Below are positions 17,826 through 26,440 of a stretch of 64,000 nucleotides of DNA, piece after piece. Source of the DNA: Desulfosporosinus hippei DSM 8344 (lineage in GTDB: Bacteria; Bacillota; Desulfitobacteriia; Desulfitobacteriales; Desulfitobacteriaceae); the NCBI RefSeq assembly GCF_900100785.1, contig NZ_FNCP01000006.1:124001-188000 (forward strand). Direction: 5' to 3'. The position numbers and the translations under genes were made by a program. The notes under the pieces were generated by a model. The model was given only the letters and a program-made list of their open reading frames with translations, searched no databases and was not told the origin of the DNA. The first letter of the stretch is position 1. The number at the start of each line of letters is the position of its first letter.

Positions 17826-18635
17826 TTGCACTTTACAACTTTGGCAAGCGGAAGTTCCGGAAACGCAATTCTTATTGGAGAGGATAACCGACATTTGCTT
17901 GTGGATTGTGGAATTAGTGGCAAGAGTCTGTTACATAACCTGTCTCAAATAAATCTTTCTTGTTCAGGCATCGAAGGAATTGTGGTTACCCATGAACATG
18001 TCGATCATATTAGGGGAGTAGGAATTCTTGCCAGGAAACTAAAAATTCCCATCTATGCTACAACCGGACTTTGGAAGGTAATGAGTCATTCCTTGGGAAA
18101 GCTTGCCGAAGATCAACGTGTTGAAGTGGAAGAATCTTTTTCCTGCGCCGGTTTGGACATCCTGCTCTACCCGACATCCCACGATAGCCGGGAAAGCTAT
18201 GGGCTCAAAATCTCTCGCCCCAAGGAAAAGGATAAGAAGGATTTGGCTGTCGGGATTGCTACTGATAGTGGCATAATTACTGAGGAAATGCATCGGCATT
18301 TGAAGGGGTGCGATGCCCTTATCGTTGAGGCGAATTATGATGATCAACGGTTGCAATATGGGCCGTATCCAGCCTATCTGAAGAAGCGAATACGAGGAAA
18401 GTTTGGTCATTTAGATAATAAACAGGTAGCTGAAGGACTTTTAGAGTGGATACAGGAAAACACCCAAAGGGTTATTTTGGCTCATCTGAGTCAAGAAAAT
18501 AACACCCCGGAAATTGCCCTATCCACGGTGCTGGGCATTCTTCGCGACTCGAAGGGGTCTAAGAATCTCTCAAATGTCCCTGTCCATGTGGCCCCCAGGC
18601 ATTCGCCGCATGAATTGATGATGTTAATGGAATAA
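17826..18635 (+). CDS. walJ: WalJ/YycJ-type metallo-beta-lactamase-fold hydrolase
   Basis: A 269-residue cytoplasmic metallohydrolase. The metal-binding motif THEHVDHI lies near residues 57-64, with further ligands near TSHDS (His about 119), a central ATDSG and a late APRHS. It begins LHFTTLASGSSGNAILI, the usual start of the YycJ family. In B. subtilis, walJ sits between walRKHI and htrC; it is linked to 5'-to-3' exonuclease activity and DNA replication or cell wall control. Here htrA follows but walRK are absent. The start is TTG 17826 behind GGAGGA. Confidence 0.92.
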   Translation: MHFTTLASGSSGNAILIGEDNRHLLVDCGISGKSLLHNLSQINLSCSGIEGIVVTHEHVDHIRGVGILARKLKIPIYATTGLWKVMSHSLGKLAEDQRVEVEESFSCAGLDILLYPTSHDSRESYGLKISRPKEKDKKDLAVGIATDSGIITEEMHRHLKGCDALIVEANYDDQRLQYGPYPAYLKKRIRGKFGHLDNKQVAEGLLEWIQENTQRVILAHLSQENNTPEIALSTVLGILRDSKGSKNLSNVPVHVAPRHSPHELMMLME

Positions 18636-18656
18636 TAGCACTAGGAGGTTAAAGTT

Positions 18657-19805
18657 ATGGACTACTATAAGGATAATAATTATTCTCGGAGAGGTCCTGG
18701 CTTTTTTTCGACAGTTATTGTTGCTTTAGTCAGTGCCTTGTTAGGCGGAATCATTGCCGTAACCTTAGTTCCAACGGTATACGGAAATAAACAAGTAACC
18801 CCCTCAAGCCAAGTTGTTTTAAATGCAGGTCCAACCACCCCCTCTGTTCCAACTGAAGGGACTGCAAATTTTCCTGTAACTCAGATTGCTAAAGCTACCG
18901 GTCCGGCTGTGGTCGGGATTGCTAATTTCCAATCTCGGGGTTCCTTATTTGGAGGGGGCGGATCGACGGAAGTAGGAAGTGGCTCCGGGTTTATCATTGA
19001 TGCACAAAATGGATATATCGTCACCAATAATCATGTCATTTCTGGCGCAGAAAAGATTATTGTTAGTTTGGCGGATGGCAGAAATATTAATGCCAGACTT
19101 GTTGGCGGTGATGAGCGGACTGACTTAGCCGTAGTACAAGTACCGGATACGAAGGACTTAGTTGCTACACAACTGGGTGATTCTTCCAAGCTGCAAGTCG
19201 GAGAACCGGTAGTAGCTATTGGGAATCCCGGCGGACAGGAATTTGCTCGCTCAGTAACAACAGGAGTTGTATCGGCAACAAATCGGATTTTAAATATTCC
19301 CGGAGAAGCCAGTTTTAACCTTATCCAAACAGATGCTGCTATTAACCCCGGAAATAGCGGGGGTCCCCTTGTTAATTACCAAGGTCAGGTGATTGGGATA
19401 AATTCTGCAAAGAATCAGGAACAAGGATTTGAAGGTATGGGCTTTGCAATCCCTATTACAGATGCACTGCCGACAATTAAGCAGCTGATTGAAAAGGGAT
19501 ATGCCAGTCATCCGGGGCTAAATGTCCAAATTGATCCCAGATATACGGCTGAATATGCCACTCAGCGAGGATGGCCTGAAGGAGCGTATGTCTCCAAAGT
19601 TACACCCGGGGGACCGGCTGAGAAAGCAGGAATTCGAGCTGGGGACGTTTTAACGAAGATTAATGGAATCGCTATTAAGAGCTCATTGGAATTAACCCAT
19701 CAGTTGTTAAAGAATAAACCTGGTGATACGGTTACCGTCACAGTATACCGGGATAACAAAAATGTCGATGTTTCAGTTACTTTAGTGGAAATCAAATCCC
19801 AATAG
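18657..19805 (+). CDS. htrA: HtrA/DegP-like membrane serine protease
   Basis: A 382-residue envelope protease that degrades misfolded proteins outside the membrane. It has a short cytoplasmic start, one membrane helix (about 12-35), a Pro/Thr-rich linker, then a trypsin-like domain. The catalytic triad is visible: His in TNNHVISG, Asp in ERTDLAVV, and Ser in NPGNSGGPL. A C-terminal PDZ domain follows (about 280-380, GAYVSKVTPGGPAEKAGIRAGD). ATG 18657 follows AGGAGG. The position after walJ matches htrC of B. subtilis. A terminator ends this unit. Confidence 0.96.
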   Translation: MDYYKDNNYSRRGPGFFSTVIVALVSALLGGIIAVTLVPTVYGNKQVTPSSQVVLNAGPTTPSVPTEGTANFPVTQIAKATGPAVVGIANFQSRGSLFGGGGSTEVGSGSGFIIDAQNGYIVTNNHVISGAEKIIVSLADGRNINARLVGGDERTDLAVVQVPDTKDLVATQLGDSSKLQVGEPVVAIGNPGGQEFARSVTTGVVSATNRILNIPGEASFNLIQTDAAINPGNSGGPLVNYQGQVIGINSAKNQEQGFEGMGFAIPITDALPTIKQLIEKGYASHPGLNVQIDPRYTAEYATQRGWPEGAYVSKVTPGGPAEKAGIRAGDVLTKINGIAIKSSLELTHQLLKNKPGDTVTVTVYRDNKNVDVSVTLVEIKSQ

Positions 19806-19900
19806 TTAATATGAGGAACCGAGACTTGTATTGGTATATATTCCGTAAAATATATCCTTTACCAACGAACTGAGCCGAACCTGCGTAGGTATCAGTTCAA

Positions 19901-19943
19901 AGGGGATGCAACAAAGCTTTAAGTTTGTTACATCCCCTCTTTT
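19901..19943 (+). terminator. Intrinsic terminator after htrA
   Basis: AGGGGATG-AACAAA and TTTGTT-CATCCCCT pair around an 8-base loop, with a one-base bulge and a TTTT tail. Confidence 0.85.
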
Positions 19944-20124
19944 ATCTGTGTAATTTCGTTTAGATGACCAAAGATGGATTATTAAAATTGATAAATGGGA
20001 CTGAAATCATTCCGAAATTGTCTATGCTATAAATAGACAAAATATTAAACCTCTTCGGGAAGTATTTATAGGCTAAAGTTGAACTCTCGGGTCTAATGCA
20101 GTATTATTTAGGGCAAAGGAAAAA
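19944..20124. other. Leader region of glnS
   Basis: About 180 AT-rich bases without a gene. I looked for T-box features (AGGGTGGNACCGCG, specifier loop) and saw none, so glnS does not appear to be T-box controlled. Confidence 0.45.
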
Positions 20125-20160
20125 ATGGCAGATAGGATGAAGAATAGAAAGGTGATATCG

Positions 20161-21816
20161 ATGGAACATAAAGCCTCCTCGAACTTTATTAAGAATATTA
20201 TTAACGAGGATTTGAAATCGGGTAAAGTTGATCACATTATTACTCGATTCCCACCGGAGCCTAATGGTTATTTACATATTGGTCATGCCAAATCCATTAT
20301 TTTAAATTTTGAATTAGCGGATGAATTCAAGGGTAAAACCCATCTGCGCTTTGATGATACTAATCCTGTCAAAGAGGATACAGAATATGTAGAATCTATC
20401 AAAGAAGATGTAACGTGGCTGGGATATAAATGGGACGAATTATTCTTTGCCTCAGATTATTTTGAAGAAATGTATAACCGAGCTGTCCTGTTAATTAAGA
20501 AAGGTAAGGCTTATGTTTGCGATTCTACAGCCGAGGAAATTCGTAAAATGCGCGGATCCCTTATAGAGGTCGGACAAAAGAGCCCCTATAGAGATCGCTC
20601 AGTTGAAGAAAACCTGGAATTATTTGAGCGAATGCGTCAAGGGGAATTCGAAGACGGACAAAAGGTTCTCCGTGCTAAGATAGATATGGATTCTCCCAAT
20701 ATTAATATGAGGGATCCGGTTCTTTACAGGATTGCTCATGCAACCCATCATAATACAGGAGATAAGTGGTGTATCTACCCCATGTATGACTTTGCCCATC
20801 CGTTAGAGGATGCTATCGAAGGAATCACACACTCGATTTGTACCTTGGAATTTGAGGATCATCGTCCCCTGTATGACTGGGTCATACGAGAGTGTGAAAT
20901 GGAACAGGTACCACATCAATACGAATTTGCCCGGTTAAACATTACTAATACAGTTATGAGTAAGCGTAAACTCAAACAATTAGTTGATGAGCACGTTGTT
21001 GACGGGTGGGATGACCCGCGCATGCCGACAATCTCAGGACTTCGTCGAAAAGGTTATACTCCAGAAGCTATTCGTAGTTTTGCTCGGGAAATAGGTGTTG
21101 CTAAAGCGGATAGTGTAGTAGATAGTAAAATGCTCGAATTTTTTATTCGAGAGGATTTAAAGCTTAAAGCACCCAGAACAATGGGTGTATTAGAGCCGCT
21201 CAAAGTTGTTATTACAAATTACCCTGCAGATCAAGTTGAAATGTTAGAGGCTGAGATTAATTCTGAAAACCCGGAAATGGGTACTCGTCAAATTCCTTTT
21301 TCGCGAGAAATATATATAGAACAAGATGATTTTATGGAGAATCCTCCGGCAAAATATTTCAGGCTATTTCCGGGAAATGAAGTCCGCTTAAAAAACGCCT
21401 ATTTTATAAAATGCAATGACATAGTAAAAGATGAAGCGGGTAAAGTTATCGAATTACATTGCACCTACGACCCGGAAACCAAGAGTGGAACTGGCTTTAC
21501 AGGAAGGAAGGTAAAGGGGACTATTCATTGGGTGGAAGCCTCTCAGGCAGTCTCGGCAGAGTTTAGACAGTACGAACCTTTGATTCTGGATCAGGAAGAG
21601 GATGATGATACTTCCTTTTTGGAGCATATTAATCCTAACTCCTTAGAGATCGTCCAGGGCTTTGTCGAGGCGAATATTAAAGATTCAAAGCCCCAGGATA
21701 AATTTCAGTTTTTTAGGCATGGCTACTTTAATGTTGATCCCTTGTCATTGAAACAAGGCAAGCTTATATTTAATAGAATTGTGTCATTGAAGAGTTCATT
21801 TCAATTAAATAAATAA
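20161..21816 (+). CDS. glnS: Glutaminyl-tRNA synthetase
   Basis: Charges tRNA-Gln with glutamine. The 551-residue class I enzyme shows [16 protein letters not shown] (HIGH motif), FDDTNP, the VMSKRKL (KMSKS-type) loop, and the C-terminal beta-barrel anticodon-binding region with GTIHWV. It is GlnRS rather than GluRS by the NTVMSKRKL context and barrel-type C terminus. Most Firmicutes lack GlnRS and make Gln-tRNA through GatCAB, so the gene may have been acquired. ATG 20161 follows AAAGGTGA; ATG 20125, also with AAAGGA ahead, would add 12 residues. It is a single gene ending in a strong terminator. Confidence 0.95.
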   Translation: MEHKASSNFIKNIINEDLKSGKVDHIITRFPPEPNGYLHIGHAKSIILNFELADEFKGKTHLRFDDTNPVKEDTEYVESIKEDVTWLGYKWDELFFASDYFEEMYNRAVLLIKKGKAYVCDSTAEEIRKMRGSLIEVGQKSPYRDRSVEENLELFERMRQGEFEDGQKVLRAKIDMDSPNINMRDPVLYRIAHATHHNTGDKWCIYPMYDFAHPLEDAIEGITHSICTLEFEDHRPLYDWVIRECEMEQVPHQYEFARLNITNTVMSKRKLKQLVDEHVVDGWDDPRMPTISGLRRKGYTPEAIRSFAREIGVAKADSVVDSKMLEFFIREDLKLKAPRTMGVLEPLKVVITNYPADQVEMLEAEINSENPEMGTRQIPFSREIYIEQDDFMENPPAKYFRLFPGNEVRLKNAYFIKCNDIVKDEAGKVIELHCTYDPETKSGTGFTGRKVKGTIHWVEASQAVSAEFRQYEPLILDQEEDDDTSFLEHINPNSLEIVQGFVEANIKDSKPQDKFQFFRHGYFNVDPLSLKQGKLIFNRIVSLKSSFQLNK

Positions 21817-21833
21817 ATAAAGATAAATAAAAA

Positions 21834-21884
21834 ACATTCAAAAAAGAACTCTCAAAATAACTTGGAGAGTTCTTTTTTGAATGT
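21834..21884 (+). terminator. Strong terminator after glnS
   Basis: ACATTCAAAAAAGAACTCTC and GGAGAGTTCTTTTTTGAATG form a very long stem around a 10-base loop, with more T after it. Confidence 0.92.
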
Positions 21885-21932
21885 TTTTTAGCTTTTTGAG
21901 AATAATAATAAAAATTTTAGGAGGGTTTATAA

Positions 21933-22094
21933 ATGGAAAGTAAAGAAATTCAAGGGAGTGAACTCACTCAAGGTGAAGCAGCGGTTAATGGAACTATTAG
22001 CAGTGAAGTAGTATCAAATAATTTGGATGACTCTATCGGTCTTAGTCAGCAGAAACTAAGAAATGCACAGGTTGAAGAGCTTACGTTCTCATAA
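21933..22094 (+). CDS. Isolated 53-residue protein, unknown
   Basis: ATG 21933 follows TTAGGAGGG and opens a 53-codon frame. The product starts MESKEIQGSELTQGEAAVNG, is acidic and polar, has no cysteine, no membrane helix and no signal peptide, and ends VEELTFS. The gene is framed by two strong terminators (21834-21884 and 22120-22162), which argues for a stand-alone transcript although no clear promoter is seen in the 48-base gap; readthrough from glnS is the alternative. It could be a small spore or regulatory protein or a peptide precursor without its enzyme next to it. I do not recognise the family. Confidence 0.6.
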   Translation: MESKEIQGSELTQGEAAVNGTISSEVVSNNLDDSIGLSQQKLRNAQVEELTFS

Positions 22095-22119
22095 TTAGAA
22101 ATGAATGTAGATTTATACC

Positions 22120-22162
22120 AAAAAAGAGTAGAGGCAGTTATTTGTGCCTCTACTCTTTTTTG
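22120..22162 (+). terminator. Terminator after the 53-codon gene
   Basis: AAAAAAGAGTAGAGGCA and TGCCTCTACTCTTTTTT form a perfect stem with an 8-base loop. Being A/T-flanked on both sides, it can also end the minus-strand gene at 22202. Confidence 0.92.
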
Positions 22163-22201
22163 GAGAGGTGACTCTGGGTGACAAGAGTTCAACAAATATA
22201 A

Positions 22202-23290
22202 TCATTTTACCAAATTGTTTTTTAGGTGAACCAAGAAGTCTTGTACATTAGTTACCATAGTAGTGACCTCTAAAGATCCGCGATCTCTGAGTTTATTGAC
22301 GGCAAACTCGGCGATATCAATACAGTATATGAAGACGGGGCGGATCTCTCCATTATGTTGTATGTAAGCCGGCGTCATATTTCCTGCTGCAATAGTGTGA
22401 AGCTGAGTGGCTAGACAAATGAGAGTCGTAGCTTTACGAGTATGCTTGCGCATTTCATCTTGGGCATTATATACATCAGCTATTACGGAAGGCAGTGGAC
22501 CGTCGTCACGAATTGAACCTGCAAGAACCAAGGGGATGTTATTAGTGATAGCAGAATAAACAATACCCTCATTTATATGTTTCTTTTCTATGAGACCTTG
22601 AAGGGAGCCCGCATCTCGAGCCATATTAATTAAATCTAAATGGTGATAATGGGCATTGGGGGGAGACTGTTGATTATAGGTGTTTTGCCCCAACGCCGTA
22701 CCAAAAATTGCTGCTTCCAGGTCATGGGTTGCCATAGCATTACCCGCTAGAATAGCATGAGCAAAGCCATTTGATATAAGGCTGGAAAGAGCGGTTCTAG
22801 AATCATAGTCAAAGACAACTGCCGGACCTAAGACCCAAACAATGTACCCATTATCCCTCTCATATTTTAATAGCTCATAAAGTTCATCGTAGTCCTTTGA
22901 AAAAGCGGTTTCCCTAGAACGGCCGGAACGAAAAGAAAATAACTCCGAATGGGCATCAGTTGAACTAAACCCTGATGCATAAACAAAAACACCCTCACTT
23001 CCATCTTCGGTTCTTCCGGTTATTACTTTATCCCCAATGTTTAAATTTCTAAACTCAACCACTTGAACCCTTCCATCTGTCCTTAGGACAGGAACCCCAT
23101 CCATTCGGCTTTCACTCGCTAAAATCCATTCCCCATTTATTTTAAAATACTCCGGATATATCGAGAGAGCATGATAGTTTTCCGGAGCCGACCCTGCATT
23201 TTTTACTTCGACTATTTGAGCATTTGGAGCAGATACGAAAGGTTCTTGATCAAAACTGGGGTGTTTATAGTTTGGTAGTTGGTAACTCAT
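22202..23290 (-). CDS. TIGR00300-family protein (archaeal-type ornithine cyclodeaminase-like)
   Basis: A 362-residue soluble protein matching the LOR/SDH conserved region known as TIGR00300. Visible blocks are IVEVKNAGSAPENYHALSIYPEY at the N terminus, a middle linker, then a Rossmann-like half with GPAVVFDYDSR, GFAHAILAGNAMATHD, LINMARDAG and PLVLAGSIRDDGPLP. Archaeal relatives were shown to make proline from ornithine with NAD, and a related domain forms the C-terminal part of cyanobacterial arginine-degrading AgrE/ArgZ. Ornithine-to-proline conversion is the best guess. ATG 23290 follows AGGAGG. It is a single gene without arginine-pathway neighbours. Confidence 0.78.
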   Translation of the reverse strand: MSYQLPNYKHPSFDQEPFVSAPNAQIVEVKNAGSAPENYHALSIYPEYFKINGEWILASESRMDGVPVLRTDGRVQVVEFRNLNIGDKVITGRTEDGSEGVFVYASGFSSTDAHSELFSFRSGRSRETAFSKDYDELYELLKYERDNGYIVWVLGPAVVFDYDSRTALSSLISNGFAHAILAGNAMATHDLEAAIFGTALGQNTYNQQSPPNAHYHHLDLINMARDAGSLQGLIEKKHINEGIVYSAITNNIPLVLAGSIRDDGPLPSVIADVYNAQDEMRKHTRKATTLICLATQLHTIAAGNMTPAYIQHNGEIRPVFIYCIDIAEFAVNKLRDRGSLEVTTMVTNVQDFLVHLKNNLVK

Positions 23291-23375
23291 CCGGTATCCT
23301 CCTTAAATGTTTGAGTTATTTTGCCCCAAAAAAATAAACTAACATTCCCTTTTCAAAATTTTATTAAGAGATTAG

Positions 23376-23415
23376 CTAAAAGGTCGAAACCCAAACAATG
23401 GTTTTGACCTTTTAG
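23376..23415. other. Long hairpin in the divergent intergenic region
   Basis: CTAAAAGGTCGAAAC and GTTTTGACCTTTTAG pair over 15 positions (one G-T) around a 10-base loop. It lies between the starts of two divergent genes, where a terminator is unexpected. It could end a short RNA from either side or act as an operator. Confidence 0.55.
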
Positions 23416-23590
23416 ACGTAGATAGGGATCATTTCTTATAAAATTAATTTAACCCAAGCAATGTAAAAAATTTTCAATTGTGGCAGATTTTTAGGATGAA
23501 ATCTTATCCTATGGATTCCGATATTAAAGTAAGTGGATTTTTCACTAACAAATGTCCCCAAAAATTAACAAAGTAATAGGGAGGAAGAGA

Positions 23591-24301
23591 ATGAAAAAGA
23601 AAATTATCCTTGTGTTCTTTTTAATTTGTTTCATGTTTTCTTTGCCAACAACTGCTATGGCAACGCTTGGGGATGTTTTACTCAAAGTAGGTTCTAAAGG
23701 ACCCGATGTTGTGGAGTTGCAGACAAAACTAAATTATGTTGGCTACAATGTTGGTAAGGCGGATGGTGTTTTCGGGAGCTTGACCAAACAAGGCGTAATT
23801 AACTTTCAAAAAGCGAACAAGCTAACTGTTGACGGAATTGTTGGTCCGATAACAGCAAAAACCTTAAACAATGTTTATTTCAAAAAACAACAGACCCAAA
23901 CTCAGACTTCTCCGACTCAGACTCCCACACAGAGCAAGGTCGATAGTATACTAAGTACAGCAAAACAGTATATAGGAGTTAAGTATCAATGGGGGGGGAC
24001 TTCCCCTTCAACGGGTTTTGACTGCTCCGGATTTGTGTATTATGTTTTTAAACAAAATGGAATTACTTTGCCTCGGATATCCCGGGATCAATATACTGTG
24101 GGAACCTATGTGTCCTTTGAGAATCTACGGCCGGGTGATTTAGTATTCTTCTCGTTTGCGGGAAATGGGGTTGTAGATCATGACGGAATTTATATCGGTG
24201 GCGGACAATTCATTAATTCTTCCTCTTCAAAGGGAGTTACAATTTATAGTATTGGGCCATACTGGAAATCAGTTTATGTTGGAGCCCGGCGAGTGATTTA
24301 G
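23591..24301 (+). CDS. Exported NlpC/P60 endopeptidase with peptidoglycan-binding domain
   Basis: A 236-residue secreted murein hydrolase. Residues 1-26 are a signal peptide (MKKKIILVFF, cleavage near TAMA). A PG_binding_1 domain follows at about 30-95 (GSKGPDVVELQTKLNYVGY, DGIVGPITAKTL), then a Gln/Thr/Pro-rich linker, then the NlpC/P60 catalytic domain at about 120-236. The catalytic Cys is in FDCSGFVYYVF and the His in VDHDGIYIGGG. It cuts D-Glu to diamino acid bonds in stem peptides. ATG 23591 has GGGAGGA ahead. It is a single gene. Confidence 0.94.
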   Translation: MKKKIILVFFLICFMFSLPTTAMATLGDVLLKVGSKGPDVVELQTKLNYVGYNVGKADGVFGSLTKQGVINFQKANKLTVDGIVGPITAKTLNNVYFKKQQTQTQTSPTQTPTQSKVDSILSTAKQYIGVKYQWGGTSPSTGFDCSGFVYYVFKQNGITLPRISRDQYTVGTYVSFENLRPGDLVFFSFAGNGVVDHDGIYIGGGQFINSSSSKGVTIYSIGPYWKSVYVGARRVI

Positions 24302-24383
24302 AAAGCGGTAGATTAGGACTAAATAATTTCACTAATCTTAGATTCTATGTATTAGTGTGATAAACTAAATAGCCAGGTAAAAT

Positions 24384-24426
24384 GACACAAATCCTACAGG
24401 AAATATACCCAGTAGGATTTGTTGTC
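24384..24426. terminator. Bidirectional terminator between convergent genes
   Basis: GACACAAATCCTAC pairs with GTAGGATTTG-TTGTC around a 14-base loop. It separates the plus-strand endopeptidase from ybaK on the minus strand. Confidence 0.75.
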
Positions 24427-24453
24427 TTATGGCTATAAAAATATGTAAATTTA

Positions 24454-24933
24454 TTATAGCTTTGTTGAGATCGGGCCTAAATGTGCCTTGGTTATTGAAA
24501 TTAGATCATGGGGATTAAGATAAAGCTGGAATCCTCGCAATCCTGCACTTACAGCCACTTTTTCTTGATTTGTCATAGAAGAATCAATGAAAACAGGATA
24601 GCTCTTCTTCATTCCTATAGGGGAAACGCCTCCACGTATATAACCAGTCAAAGGCAATACCTCCTTTAGAGAGACAATCTCAACTTTCTTATTCCCGCTC
24701 AGTGCGGCTAACCCTTTGAGATAGAGTTCATGATCACCTTGGATACAAGCAACGATGACACCAGTTTTATCACCACGGGCAACTAAAGTCTTATAGACTT
24801 GCTCAATGCTTAGCCCGACCTTATTAGCAACAGTAACGGCTGACAAATCTGATTCATCGACCACGTATTCCTTTAGCTCATAGGGTATTCTGTTCTTGTC
24901 TAAAATTCGGGCTGCATTTGTTTTATGGGACAT
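24454..24933 (-). CDS. ybaK: Cys-tRNA(Pro) deacylase YbaK
   Basis: A 159-residue trans-editing enzyme that hydrolyses Cys wrongly attached to tRNA-Pro. It starts MSHKTNAARILDKNRIPYELKEY, keeps the VYKTLVARGD segment with the catalytic Lys region, and shows TGYIRGGVSPIGMKK and FIDSSM, all typical of YbaK/EbsC. Length is normal. ATG 24933 follows AGGAGC. It is a single gene. Confidence 0.93.
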   Translation of the reverse strand: MSHKTNAARILDKNRIPYELKEYVVDESDLSAVTVANKVGLSIEQVYKTLVARGDKTGVIVACIQGDHELYLKGLAALSGNKKVEIVSLKEVLPLTGYIRGGVSPIGMKKSYPVFIDSSMTNQEKVAVSAGLRGFQLYLNPHDLISITKAHLGPISTKL

Positions 24934-25040
24934 AATTCACGCTCCTTTTATTAAAGCAGAAGAAATTTCCTTTCGGAAGTCTGACTAAGATAATCTATCT
25001 TCGCCAAGCTTCTTTTCTTTTACGAAGGATGTCCCTATAA

Positions 25041-25069
25041 TATAACTTATAGCCTTGGGAATTTGTCAA
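25041..25069 (-). promoter_or_regulatory. Probable promoter of ybaK
   Basis: On the minus strand TTGACA (25064-25069) and GTTATA (25041-25046) have a 17-base spacer. The rest of the 312-base gap between ybaK and the divergent glucosyltransferase gene holds no gene that I can see. Confidence 0.55.
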
Positions 25070-25245
25070 GATTTTTTTACCCTAGACTTGACTTAAATTC
25101 TGGGAGTTCCCATTCTACGTATTAGGTTGTAGATATCTCCGAACTCCTTGCTTTTTAGTGGTTTATTTTGGCTTGGCTGTACAAGTTCACTAAGTCGTGA
25201 TATCGTCATGTTAATAGCTCTTATAAAGAGGGAGGTAGTAAACTT

Positions 25246-26385
25246 TTGAAACAATTAAAGGTTCTTGTATTCTCCGCATCATTCGGAAACGGACATTTGC
25301 GGGCAGCGGAAGCTGTTATTGAAGGGATACGTATTCAGGAACCTTCCGCAACAATTGCTCACCTCGATTTTGGTGATTTTCTAAGTAAACCCATTAATTC
25401 AATGATCAAGAGTGTCTATGGTGAAATTATCAATCATATCCCGAAACTTTGGGGACGGTTTTATTACAAAACCTCTATGGTTCAGCCCCGCTCAATAAGT
25501 CAACAGTTTTTAAATAAATTAGGACGAAACGATTTCCTGAAGTATATTAAGACCTTTAAACCTGACTTTATCGTGTGTACTTATCCAACAGTTTCATCCG
25601 TATTAGCCCAATTACGATATGAAAAGATTCTACAGATTCCTGTAGTTACGATAATTACTGACTATACAGTTCACAGTCATTGGGTTCATCCCGGTGTTGA
25701 TCGATACATCGTTGCCTGTGGAGAAGTTAAGAATAGTTTACAAGCCTGGGGGATAAAGGCAGAGAGTATTCATGTTACCGGGATACCAGTAAGTCCGAAA
25801 TTTGAAGAAACTGTAAACCGAGAGTTAATACTTTCTAAGTTAGGTTTAAAGTCGGGGATACCTACCTTTTTAGTAATGGGAGGATCCTATGGAATTTTAA
25901 AGAGTGCAAATAGAATTTGCCAGAAACTCGTTGATTCTAAAGTTCCCGTTCAAGCTATAATTGTGTGTGGGAAAAATGAAAAACTATATGAATCCTTGAA
26001 AGAGCTTAGCGCTCAAGGGTGTAACCCTCTAGTGAGGTTGAAATATGTCCATAATGTTGAAGAATTAATGGCGGTCTCTGATCTGATAATTACTAAAGCC
26101 GGTGGACTAACGGTTTCGGAAGCGCTAACTAAGCGCTTACCACTTCTTATATTTAAGCCGATACCCGGACAAGAAGAAGAAAATGCACACTTTGTTCAGA
26201 AGATAGGAGCGGGAATCGTTGCTCAGACTGAAGAGGAAGTAAGTCAGTTGATAAATTATTTCCTGACCTATCCTGAAGAAGTTCAGAAAATGAGAGAAAA
26301 GACAGCTACTGCCTTACCTGGTCATTCTACAAAATGTGCGGTTGGAGAGATGCTTAGGTTGGTTAAAAAGGAAATGTTAGCGTAA
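25246..26385 (+). CDS. Diacylglycerol glycosyltransferase (UgtP/MGDG synthase type)
   Basis: A 379-residue GT28-family enzyme that adds sugar from a UDP-donor to diacylglycerol, making membrane glycolipid or a lipoteichoic acid anchor. The N-terminal half is the MGDG synthase domain (VLVFSASFGNGHLRAAEAVIEG at residues 5-26, HSHWVHPGVDRYIV near 143). The C-terminal half binds the nucleotide sugar (FLVMGGSYG, then LIITKAGGLTVSEAL, and PGQEEENA). It could also be a closely related glycosyltransferase; the acceptor is not proven. The start is TTG 25246 behind GGGAGG. A terminator follows. Confidence 0.88.
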   Translation: MKQLKVLVFSASFGNGHLRAAEAVIEGIRIQEPSATIAHLDFGDFLSKPINSMIKSVYGEIINHIPKLWGRFYYKTSMVQPRSISQQFLNKLGRNDFLKYIKTFKPDFIVCTYPTVSSVLAQLRYEKILQIPVVTIITDYTVHSHWVHPGVDRYIVACGEVKNSLQAWGIKAESIHVTGIPVSPKFEETVNRELILSKLGLKSGIPTFLVMGGSYGILKSANRICQKLVDSKVPVQAIIVCGKNEKLYESLKELSAQGCNPLVRLKYVHNVEELMAVSDLIITKAGGLTVSEALTKRLPLLIFKPIPGQEEENAHFVQKIGAGIVAQTEEEVSQLINYFLTYPEEVQKMREKTATALPGHSTKCAVGEMLRLVKKEMLA

Positions 26386-26392
26386 CTCTATT

Positions 26393-26440
26393 AAAAAAAA
26401 GAAGCAAAATTGAGTATATCAATTTATGCTTCTTTTTATT
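26393..26440. terminator. Bidirectional terminator
   Basis: AAGAAGCA-AAATTGA and TCAATTT-ATGCTTCTT form a stem around GTATA, with A and T tracts outside. It separates two convergent genes. Confidence 0.85.

Noticed and set aside
19944-20160. T-box leader for glnS
   Set aside because: No T-box core (AGGGTGG, ACCGCG) and no leader terminator before the gene.
23291-23590. c-di-AMP (ydaO) riboswitch before the NlpC/P60 gene
   Set aside because: Such genes are often controlled by ydaO RNAs, but the conserved blocks are absent here.
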